Positions 1 to 5,512 of a stretch of DNA of 10,000 nucleotides are shown piece after piece (position 1 is the stretch's first letter; each line of letters opens with the position of its first letter). The DNA comes from Thermoplasmata archaeon (GTDB taxonomy: Archaea > Thermoplasmatota > JAKEGO01), in contig JAKEGO010000054.1 in the NCBI GenBank assembly GCA_022615805.1, positions 1 through 10,000 on the forward strand, written 5' to 3'. The notes beneath the pieces are model-generated. The model did not search any database. It was given only the letters and a program-made list of their open reading frames with translations, and was not told where the DNA came from. The position numbers and the translations under genes are program-made.

Positions 1-1
1 G

Positions 2-213
2 CCCCGGACTCTCGCGATGTTAAGCCGAGGATCACGCTAGAAGATAAATGATGAGAGGGGTCTTAATCATCGCGATCCGTCCGGGGCTCAGCTCCAAATG
101 AGGGGGCGCCCGGACCCTCGCGATGTTAAGCCGAGGATCACGCTAGAAGATAGATGATGAGAGGGGTCTTCAGCATCGCGATCCGTCCGGGGCTCAGTTC
201 CAAATGAAGGGGC
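2..213. repeat. Tandem 106-bp hairpin repeat, two near-identical units
   Basis: Two units (about 2-107 and 108-213) differ at roughly seven positions, and matching bases are exactly 106 bp apart (15 versus 121). Each unit is an imperfect inverted repeat. In unit 1, CCCCGGAC (2-9) pairs with GTCCGGGG (79-86), TCGCGATG (12-19) pairs with CATCGCGA (68-75), and TTAAG (20-24) pairs with CTTAA (62-66). This gives about 21 bp of stem around a 37-nt loop. Unit 2 folds the same way (108-125 with 174-192). The roughly 20-bp linkers carry a small CTCA...TGAG inverted repeat. The array may continue left of the window. No credible coding sequence lies here. Function is unknown: it could be a structured RNA array, a mobile-element-like repeat or a protein-binding array. 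Confidence 0.85.
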
Positions 214-318
214 GCCCGGACCCTCGCGAAGTGGAACTGACGATCGACCCAATTTAGGGGGTGCAGTCGTCCTGAGCACCGCGATCGGTCCGGGACCTTG
301 CTCCGAAGGTATCGGCGG
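214..318. repeat. Third, diverged unit of the hairpin array
   Basis: The boundary motif CCCTCGCGA recurs 106 bp after its position in unit 2, but the interior sequence is very different. The hairpin survives. CCCGGACC (215-222) pairs with GGTCCGGG (287-294), TCGCG (224-228) with CGCGA (280-284), and GTG (231-233) with CAC (277-279). GACGA (239-243) pairs with TCGTC (267-271), and CCC (248-250) pairs with GGG at the apex. A fourth boundary motif starts near 321, 102 bp later. Stems kept while sequence changes suggest that structure is what is selected, although three units are few. Confidence 0.6.
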
Positions 319-447
319 CGGACCCTCGCGAGATCGATCCGAGGAACGATCCAGATGAAAAAAGAGGGGGGCGGATCATCGTTCCATGCGCCCCGGGGGC
401 CCGATCGGATAACTCGTGGCGCGCGGCATGGCCAGGAAGCCAGGGCC
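319..447. other. Degenerate fourth repeat unit and spacer downstream of the beta-CASP gene
   Basis: This stretch opens with the array boundary motif GGACCCTCGCGA (about 320-331), followed by CCGAGGA and a GATGA...AGAGGGG block resembling the interior of units 1 and 2. GGAACGATCC (343-352) can pair with GGATCATCGTTCC (372-384), with a three-base bulge. No gene is supported here. It is the 3' flank of the minus-strand hydrolase gene and holds that gene's probable terminator. Confidence 0.5.
356..372 (-). terminator. Probable T-run terminator of the beta-CASP hydrolase gene
   Basis: Read on the minus strand, a C-rich stretch is followed by TCTTTTTT, with six T at 363-358, about 85 nt beyond the stop codon at 448. 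Archaeal RNA polymerase terminates at such U-runs. The run sits in the loop of the inverted repeat GGAACGATGATCC/GGATCGTTCC rather than after a stem, so it is not a bacterial-type intrinsic terminator. Confidence 0.45.
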
Positions 448-1986
448 TCACAGGAGTTCCGTCAGGTCGTACCTCACGCCGGGTTCCGGATGCAATGTTT
501 TGACGGTCTTCGGGAACATCGTCGGCTTCATGGTGTGCACCGGGATCAGGAGCTTTGGCGATACCGTGGCGATCACCTCGTTGATCTCCTGGCCGCAGGC
601 ATGGGCGGATGAAGGGAGATCGATCGGCCTGTGTTGCGGCGGGTTGATGCCCCACGTGCTGAACCAGTTCTCGATCAGGGTGTCGCTCACGGCCATCTCC
701 TCGTTGTATGGTTCGCTCTGGGCGTTGATGTACGTGCTGCCCTCCAATCTTCCCAGGTCGAGGAGCTCGTTGAACGAGTGGAAGTCCAGGTGGAGGAGGT
801 AGCGGCCCGGGTTCCTGGAGATGTCGTAAGCCCTGATGCCGTCGTTGAGATGCGTCATGTCGGGCTTGTCCTCGTTCCAGTCGAGGGAGTAGCCCGCGAG
901 GTACTTCTCGTGGACGTAGTCGCTAGGGGTGTAGATCATCGACCCCATGCGCGGAACGTATACCTTCAGGCCCACGATGGCCTCCACATGGGAGCCCATC
1001 TTGTAGAGGAAGTAGGCCGTGCGCGGGGAGATGACGAGCTCTCTCCCAGTCCGACGGGAGACCTCGAGCATCGACTTCGTTCTCATGAGGTCCTTCCAGG
1101 AGTAACTGACCATCACGAGCCCATTGGTCCCCTGGATGAGCTCCGTTGCCTTGTCCCGGACGACCTGCTCGCCGTCCTTCTCCTCGCTGTCGATGCGCGT
1201 ACCCTCCGTAATGAGCACGTCGACGTCCTCGGCGACGGCCTCGAAGAATCCCATCGTCCAGTGGGAGTGGTCGCCGTGGAAACGGAAGTCGCCGGTGTAG
1301 GCGATGGTCTCCTCGCCAGTATTCAATATGTATCCGACCGCACCGGGGACGGAGTGGTCCACGGGGAAGGCCTTCACCTCCAAGCCGTCGATCTTGAAGT
1401 CCGATGGCGGCCTGAACGTCTGGAAGACCCTGTCGACCTGCTGGATGCCGCCGACCTTCGGGGACCCAGGGAACTTTCCCGTCCGGTTGGTCTTGAGGCC
1501 CCATGCCACAGTGTGCACGAACTCGGAGCTTACCCCCTGATGCATGTCGTCCATGGTCTCAAGGAGGATGCGCGTGTCGCCCGAACAGTAGACCGGGATG
1601 TGCGGGTCCATCAGGGGGATGTGCTGCGCATGGTCCATGTGCCCGTGGGTCAGCAGGAGCGCGTCGATCCTCTCCTCCGATTCCTCCCATGGCGTCACGC
1701 TCGTCTGCCACAGATCGGGGTGCTCGCGGTAGACCGGAAGGGAGTCGATCCCCTGTGGGGACTCCAGGTCGTTCCTGTACAGGCCATCTATCGGCGGGAC
1801 GATCCCGAGGGTTATGAAGTCGCGAAGGAGCGTCCGGTTGCGCACCTGGAGCAATCGCTCGTAGTAGCGGCCCTGCTTCGCGAAGCTCACGCCGAAGTCG
1901 AGCAGGACCCTTAGGCCGTCGGTCTCCAGGAGGATGGTGTTCCCACCGATCTCGGAAACACCCCCATAGAAGGTCAGTGCGGCCAT
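448..1986 (-). CDS. Metallo-beta-lactamase/beta-CASP family hydrolase, RNase J-like
   Basis: This 512-residue protein is probably a zinc-dependent nuclease acting on RNA in the cytoplasm. Visible motifs are SEIGGNTILLE with a following DFG (11-32), the metal-binding HGHMDH (114-119), and VDHSVPGA with His211. TGDFRFHGDH (231-240) follows, and ITEG (259-262) is a possible beta-CASP motif A. At the C-terminus, SSAHACGQEI (His462) and LIPVHT (His484) match the closing motifs of the RNase J/CPSF group. There is no KH domain, so it is not aCPSF. A long segment between DFG and HGHMDH (about 33-110) is typical of some archaeal members. I chose ATG 1986 because a TATA-like box lies about 29 bp upstream, which fits a leaderless mRNA. 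An in-frame start at 2205 would run through that promoter. It is transcribed away from the archaellum operon. The exact substrate (RNase J exonuclease or another hydrolase) cannot be read from sequence. Confidence 0.85.
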   Translation of the reverse strand: MAALTFYGGVSEIGGNTILLETDGLRVLLDFGVSFAKQGRYYERLLQVRNRTLLRDFITLGIVPPIDGLYRNDLESPQGIDSLPVYREHPDLWQTSVTPWEESEERIDALLLTHGHMDHAQHIPLMDPHIPVYCSGDTRILLETMDDMHQGVSSEFVHTVAWGLKTNRTGKFPGSPKVGGIQQVDRVFQTFRPPSDFKIDGLEVKAFPVDHSVPGAVGYILNTGEETIAYTGDFRFHGDHSHWTMGFFEAVAEDVDVLITEGTRIDSEEKDGEQVVRDKATELIQGTNGLVMVSYSWKDLMRTKSMLEVSRRTGRELVISPRTAYFLYKMGSHVEAIVGLKVYVPRMGSMIYTPSDYVHEKYLAGYSLDWNEDKPDMTHLNDGIRAYDISRNPGRYLLHLDFHSFNELLDLGRLEGSTYINAQSEPYNEEMAVSDTLIENWFSTWGINPPQHRPIDLPSSAHACGQEINEVIATVSPKLLIPVHTMKPTMFPKTVKTLHPEPGVRYDLTELL

Positions 1987-2008
1987 CGATTGCCCTATCG
2001 TGGTGGTG

Positions 2009-2024
2009 GTATTTATTTTTGATG
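2009..2024 (-). promoter_or_regulatory. TATA box of the beta-CASP gene (leaderless transcript)
   Basis: Minus-strand AAAAATAAATA (2020-2010) is an AT-rich island in GC-rich DNA, preceded by a purine-rich BRE-like stretch. Its centre is about 29 bp from the ATG at 1986, so transcription should begin at or within a few bases of the start codon. No convincing Shine-Dalgarno motif precedes this ATG, in keeping with a leaderless mRNA. Confidence 0.6.
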
Positions 2025-2085
2025 GGAATCGCCGACTGTCGGCCAGGAATGCGGTTTTCCGGGGGATAGACCGGTAATTCCAACA

Positions 2086-2136
2086 CCCACTCTTCCATTC
2101 GAAAGAGGGCATGCTTCGGACCGATGCGTTCATCGG
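2086..2136. promoter_or_regulatory. Two inverted repeats in the divergent promoter region
   Basis: The 274-bp gap between the divergent genes (1987-2260) holds both promoters and two inverted repeats. In one, CCC-a-CTCTT (2086-2094) faces AAGAGGG (2103-2109). In the other, CCGATG (2121-2126) faces CATCGG (2131-2136) across a 4-base loop. They lie between the two TATA boxes, about 75-125 bp upstream of the flaB TATA box. They could be operator sites or chance palindromes. I see no other feature or gene in the gap. Confidence 0.3.
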
Positions 2137-2199
2137 ACCCGGCCGCCCGTTCATTCCCGCTGATGTCCGGGCGCGAAGCGTCGTGAAGGTCACACCCGA

Positions 2200-2218
2200 T
2201 ACCAAACATTATTTATAC
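2200..2218 (+). promoter_or_regulatory. Archaellum operon promoter (BRE and TATA box)
   Basis: TTATTTATA (2209-2217) is preceded by ACCAAACA (2201-2208), a good archaeal BRE plus TATA arrangement in otherwise GC-rich DNA. Transcription is expected about 25 bp downstream, near 2240. That leaves a leader of about 20 nt containing the GGAGGGAG ribosome binding site (2250-2257), 3 nt before the flaB ATG. Every later gene in the operon is within 11 nt of its predecessor, so this is the likely promoter for flaB through flaJ. Confidence 0.75.
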
Positions 2219-2260
2219 GGAGAACGGCCTTTTGACCATCAGCAAGGCTGGAGGGAGCTT

Positions 2261-2842
2261 ATGCAATGCTTGAAAGGACTTCGGAGGGACCTAGAAGCGG
2301 CCATCGGTATCGGGACGTTGATCGTGTTCATAGCACTCATACTCGTCGCTTCGATCGCCGCCGCCGTGATCATCCAGACGGCATACGAGCTCGAGCAGAA
2401 GGCTGAGCTCACAGGGTCGGACGCCGCCAGATCTGCCACCGGGGGTCTGGCCATCCACACGTCCACTGGGCAGGTCACCGATCCGGGTGGCGGCCGGCAG
2501 ATAACGGCGCTTTTCCTCATCATCACCCTGAACGCCGGTAGCGAGGGGATGTTCATCGGCGACGACGGTGATGCCCTGATCATCACCGTCCAGACGGACA
2601 GCGGGTACACCAACAATGCGACGAAGACCGTCGCCGAGCTCTACAGCGAGGACAACGATGTGCCGATAATCTCGCGCGGCGACATCTACGAGATCGCGAT
2701 CGACCTGGGCGCAAGCGGCGTGGCCGTGAATCCCGGAGAAAAGTTCACCGTCAGGATGATCCCCCAGGATCGCGTCCCGGGTACGATGCAGTCGTACATC
2801 GCCCCATGGGACCTGAGCGACGACTACCTCAACCTGATCTGA
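2261..2842 (+). CDS. flaB: Archaellin FlaB (ArlB), archaellum filament subunit
   Basis: This 193-residue preprotein forms the archaellum filament. It has a class III signal peptide: a short positive segment (KGLRR, 5-9), then acidic DLE, then the conserved hydrophobic core AIGIGTLIVFIALILVASIA starting at residue 14. A FlaK/PibD-type peptidase should cut between Ala13 and Ala14, giving a mature protein of 180 residues. Position -1 is Ala where archaellins usually have Gly. The rest looks like the beta-rich outer domain, with one N-glycosylation sequon (NAT, in TNNATKT). I chose ATG 2261 because GGAGGGAG lies just upstream and because the start gives a signal peptide of normal length. An in-frame ATG at 2111 would precede the promoter. 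It is the only archaellin here and the first gene of the operon. Confidence 0.95.
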   Translation: MQCLKGLRRDLEAAIGIGTLIVFIALILVASIAAAVIIQTAYELEQKAELTGSDAARSATGGLAIHTSTGQVTDPGGGRQITALFLIITLNAGSEGMFIGDDGDALIITVQTDSGYTNNATKTVAELYSEDNDVPIISRGDIYEIAIDLGASGVAVNPGEKFTVRMIPQDRVPGTMQSYIAPWDLSDDYLNLI

Positions 2843-2852
2843 GCCCCCTGTG

Positions 2853-3923
2853 ATGACGATGGCGCTGAAGAGGAGCCGCACGGCCGCCGACGATGTCCCG
2901 TCCCACAACTACGAGATCATACTCGGTATGCCGACTATCCGCAAGGTCTCGCCGCGGGCCGAGGCGGTCGTCGAGGTCGTGGACGAAAAGGCCGCGGAAG
3001 GCGGACGGAGCCCTGCGGAGGGCGCCGACGCCAAGGGGATGAGTTCCCATGCCGCGGCGAAGGGGCTCGAGGGCATCGTCGAGGCGTTACACGAACTCGA
3101 ACGGTTCCGGGCGAGCGCCGAGGCCGACCTGAAATCGCTGCGCGATAAGTCGGACAGGATGGTCACCACGATCAGCAGCATGGACGACGTCAGAAGGTCC
3201 CTGTACACCCTCGAGCTACGGATGCAGGAGATCGCCTCCCTGTTCGACGTACTGTCCCTCGACCTCAACCCTTTCGTCGATTATTCGGGGTCTCCCGGCG
3301 GTAAGGGGCGGCGGGACGAACCCTTCGTCTCCGAGATCTGGATACTCAAGTGGCTCGAGTTCCTCCAGGCCAGGATGTCGGGGTATGACATCCCCAACCT
3401 CCTCGAGCACTACAAGGAGATCGGCTGGATCGACGACCTGATCGAGTCCAAGGCGATGACCTACCTCAGGTCGCTCAGGTTCGAGGTTGCGCCCCTCGAC
3501 AAGGCGATCAACAGCGACGGTGAGAGGATCCCCCTCGACCGCGAGGAGAGCGACGGATGGAAGCTGAGGCCCGAGGATACGATCAGTTCGTACCTCTTCA
3601 TACAGAGGATCAAGGGGGTGAGGGTTGAGCCCTCGATCATCGAGACGATCGACGAGGAGGTCCGGCGGCTGCTGGAGGTCGCCCCTCGCGACATCCTTGC
3701 GAACGTCGCCTTCCCAGAGGTCACGGACCAGGCACCACCGGCAGTGCCGTTCGCGAATGGGGAAGGGGGTTTCGTCGACTCGCCCTTCGAGGAGTCGACC
3801 GCGCCCCCGAGAGTGCGGCAGAAGGACCAGAACTCGTTCATGGAGGTCCCCCTCATCGACGAGGAGGAGCTCGACCGGCTCAAGCAGAAGCTTGATCAAT
3901 TGGCCCAGGAAAAGGAGGGGTGA
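2853..3923 (+). CDS. flaCE: FlaC-FlaD/E fusion protein (ArlCE), archaellum accessory protein
   Basis: This soluble, highly charged protein of about 356 residues is a euryarchaeal archaellum component that docks at the motor base and connects it to the chemotaxis adaptors. Residues about 1-70 are a low-complexity leader. A predicted coiled coil spans about 72-135 and ends in MQEIASLFDVLSLDLNPF, the FlaC-type motif. The FlaD/E domain follows, with WILKWLEFLQARMSGYDIPN, then the EHYKEIGWIDD helix and PEDTISSYLFIQRIKG (about 162-255). The C-terminal tail is Pro-rich and then a charged helix (EEELDRLKQKLDQLAQEKEG). The spacer after flaB is 10 nt. GTG 2850, ATG 2853 and ATG 2859 are all possible starts, and none has a clear Shine-Dalgarno site, so translation may be coupled to flaB. 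FlaC and FlaD/E are separate proteins in methanogens but fused in some other euryarchaea. Confidence 0.88.
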   Translation: MTMALKRSRTAADDVPSHNYEIILGMPTIRKVSPRAEAVVEVVDEKAAEGGRSPAEGADAKGMSSHAAAKGLEGIVEALHELERFRASAEADLKSLRDKSDRMVTTISSMDDVRRSLYTLELRMQEIASLFDVLSLDLNPFVDYSGSPGGKGRRDEPFVSEIWILKWLEFLQARMSGYDIPNLLEHYKEIGWIDDLIESKAMTYLRSLRFEVAPLDKAINSDGERIPLDREESDGWKLRPEDTISSYLFIQRIKGVRVEPSIIETIDEEVRRLLEVAPRDILANVAFPEVTDQAPPAVPFANGEGGFVDSPFEESTAPPRVRQKDQNSFMEVPLIDEEELDRLKQKLDQLAQEKEG

Positions 3924-3930
3924 CCGATTG
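3914..3930 (+). promoter_or_regulatory. Ribosome binding site fixing the flaF TTG start
   Basis: GGAGGGGTGA (3914-3923) closely matches the archaeal anti-Shine-Dalgarno complement GGAGGTGA. It includes the flaCE stop codon and lies 4 nt before TTG 3928. No ATG or GTG gives the conserved FlaF N-terminus in this frame. Confidence 0.7.
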
Positions 3931-4365
3931 GGCCTGTCGGTCTCGGTCGCTACGGTCATCATCTTCTCGGCCGTCGTGGTCGTGGCGGCGGACTTCGTGC
4001 AGACCTATGACGACGTCACCAGGGTCACGCGGGATGCTGTGGACGAACGCGACATGATCTCCCTCGAAAGGGCATCCACGGCGATCGTGATCGGCGAGGT
4101 ATGGCTCGATGGCACCGTGCTGCGCATCAATGTCACCAACGCGGGTTCCGCCCCGATCCACCCGTGGGAGTGCGACCTCCTGGTCGATGGATACATCGCG
4201 ACCCCGCGGATACGGTGGAACGAGACCATCGTCCTCGGACACCCCGGCTCGATGCTGTGGGGGCCCGGCGAGGTGGCAGCCTTCGCGATAGGCCACACCG
4301 CGGCCGTCGAGAGGGTCGTCCTCGTCACCGGGAACGGCGCGATGGACGTGGCGGGGGTGACCTGA
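3928..4365 (+). CDS. flaF: Archaellum stator protein FlaF (ArlF)
   Basis: This 145-residue protein has one N-terminal membrane helix and an outward-facing beta-sandwich. In the family it binds the S-layer and, with FlaG, anchors the motor. The N-terminus read from TTG 3928 is MGLSVSVATVIIFSAVVVVA, which matches the family pattern MGFSVSVATxIIF. The C-terminal part is an archaellin-like beta domain with sequons NVT (in LRINVTNAGS) and NET. The TTG start rests on this N-terminus and on a strong GGAGGGGTGA site 4 nt upstream. The stop codon is 1 nt before the proposed flaG start, so the pair is probably translationally coupled. Codons upstream in this frame overlap flaCE and give no sensible protein. 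Confidence 0.88.
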   Translation: MGLSVSVATVIIFSAVVVVAADFVQTYDDVTRVTRDAVDERDMISLERASTAIVIGEVWLDGTVLRINVTNAGSAPIHPWECDLLVDGYIATPRIRWNETIVLGHPGSMLWGPGEVAAFAIGHTAAVERVVLVTGNGAMDVAGVT

Positions 4366-4369
4366 CCTG
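4353..4369 (+). promoter_or_regulatory. Ribosome binding site fixing the flaG CTG start
   Basis: GGGGGTGA (4353-4360), inside the end of flaF, matches GGAGGTGA at seven of eight bases. It is 6 nt before CTG 4367. The frame is closed by TGA at 4358-4360, so the start must lie after it. No ATG, GTG or TTG occurs before GTG 4418, which would remove most of the membrane helix. Confidence 0.6.
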
Positions 4370-4807
4370 CCCGCGACATCCGTATCGCAGACCATTTTCT
4401 TCATCGCCGCCATCGTCGTGGCGATGATGGTCGTGGCGGGGCTGTACTCCGTGACGCAGGAGTTCACCGATGCGCTCGAGGAGAGGGGCCACGCCAACGC
4501 TGAGAGGCTCAGGACGCAGGTGATGGTCCTGAACGACCCGGTGGCGATGCCCTACGACAACGTCACCGGCGAGCTTCATGTCTACATCAAGAACATCGGA
4601 TCCAGGGAGATGAACCATCGGGCGATCGTCATCCTCATCGACGGTCCGGCCTACATGCCCACCAACATCACCATCCTCAACGCGACCGGATGGTTCCCGG
4701 GCGTGACCGTGGACGCAACCGTCCTCGTGACGCTCGAAACGGGCGATCACGACCTAAAGGTCATCGCCGAGTATGGCAGTTCGGACAGGCTGTCGTTCAG
4801 GGTATAG
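4367..4807 (+). CDS. flaG: Archaellum stator protein FlaG (ArlG), probable CTG start
   Basis: This 146-residue protein has one N-terminal membrane helix and an extracellular beta-sandwich. Family members form a filament capped by FlaF that ties the motor to the S-layer. Read from CTG 4367, the N-terminus is MPATSVSQTIFFIAAIVVAM, very like the FlaG pattern (TSVSELIFFIAxI). Starting at the first conventional codon, GTG 4418, would give 129 residues and lose TSVSQTIFFIAA. The outer domain is beta-rich, with sequons NVT, NIT and NAT. It ends at TAG, followed 11 nt later by flaH, so TAG works as an ordinary stop here. The family call is secure; the exact start codon is less so. Confidence 0.85.
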   Translation: MPATSVSQTIFFIAAIVVAMMVVAGLYSVTQEFTDALEERGHANAERLRTQVMVLNDPVAMPYDNVTGELHVYIKNIGSREMNHRAIVILIDGPAYMPTNITILNATGWFPGVTVDATVLVTLETGDHDLKVIAEYGSSDRLSFRV

Positions 4808-4818
4808 GGGGAGCGCAG

Positions 4819-5505
4819 ATGGAGCAGATATCGGTGGAGGTCGAGAGGGATGGCCTCGGGAGGTTCCTCGGCGGGGGCATACCCCGAGGGACCATGATGC
4901 TCGTGACAGGCGAGAACGGCGCCGGGAAGAGCGCGCTGTGCCAGAGGCTCGTCTACTCCTTCCTCCTCCACGGAGCCGAGGTCACGTACATCTCCACCGA
5001 GATGGCGACGAAGGGTTTCTCGGACCAGATGAGGTCGCTCGATTACGCCGTCGACGACCACCTCCTCTCGAAGGCGCTGACATTCGTCCCCGTCTTCCCG
5101 ATGATCAAGGGACACCTCCCAGGACACTACCTCGGGAGGCTCCTTACCGAGCCAAGGCTCTTCGAGAGGGACGTGACCGTCATCGACTGTCTGTCCACGA
5201 TGCTGCGGAATGAGGACGAGGAATCCCTCTTCCGGGCGATAAGGTACTTCAAGGACGTCGCCAGCAGGAACAAGCTGGTCATCCTGACGGCCGACCCCGC
5301 GGACGTCCGGGACTCGATGAACCAGATAATGAGGTCCGCGTCGGACATCTTCATCGATGTCGTAGTGGACACCTCCGAGGGCATGATAGAGCACCTGCTC
5401 TACATACGCAGGTTCCTGATGGCGAAGAACCGCGTGGGACAGATCACCGGTTTCCGGATCGAGCCCGGCGTGGGCCTCATCCTGGATATAACGCGGGTCG
5501 TGTGA
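4819..5505 (+). CDS. flaH: Archaellum RecA/KaiC-like ATPase FlaH (ArlH)
   Basis: This 228-residue cytoplasmic protein is a single RecA-like domain that binds ATP, forms a ring and regulates the FlaI motor. Walker A is GENGAGKS (31-38). YISTEM (58-62) carries the Glu used in KaiC-like ATPases. The Walker B strand is DVTVIDCLS (118-126, Asp123), lacking a following Glu, as usual in FlaH. The length matches the family (about 225-235). ATG 4819 is preceded by GGGGGAG (4807-4813), which overlaps the flaG stop. The chain starts directly with the strand before the GGGIPRG loop, as in homologues. Upstream in-frame codons overlap flaG and are not part of the protein. Confidence 0.94.
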   Translation: MEQISVEVERDGLGRFLGGGIPRGTMMLVTGENGAGKSALCQRLVYSFLLHGAEVTYISTEMATKGFSDQMRSLDYAVDDHLLSKALTFVPVFPMIKGHLPGHYLGRLLTEPRLFERDVTVIDCLSTMLRNEDEESLFRAIRYFKDVASRNKLVILTADPADVRDSMNQIMRSASDIFIDVVVDTSEGMIEHLLYIRRFLMAKNRVGQITGFRIEPGVGLILDITRVV

Positions 5506-5512
5506 GGTGAGC

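Noticed and set aside
40..110. C/D box small RNA, because ATGATGA matches the C box
   Set aside because: No matching D box (CTGA) follows at suitable spacing in units 1 or 2 on either strand.
2..318. CRISPR array
   Set aside because: The units are 106 bp with no variable spacers of uniform length between short repeats, and no cas gene is present.
631..1914. Long plus-strand open frame (427 codons) opposite the beta-CASP gene
   Set aside because: It is a GC-rich antisense shadow. It has no recognisable domain, and the minus-strand protein carries full catalytic motifs and its own promoter.
1987..2205. N-terminal extension of the beta-CASP protein from a start at 2205
   Set aside because: The extension reads through the gene's own TATA box and has no resemblance to the family; ATG 1986 begins the conserved first strand.
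3216..3962. Minus-strand frame of 248 codons opposite flaCE
   Set aside because: It is a shadow of the coding strand; the plus-strand protein contains the FlaD/E motifs.
4805..4807. Genome-wide recoding of TAG as a sense codon
   Set aside because: flaG ends in TAG at the natural end of its domain, and readthrough there would run into a meaningless frame of flaH. Only the flaI TAG is suspicious.
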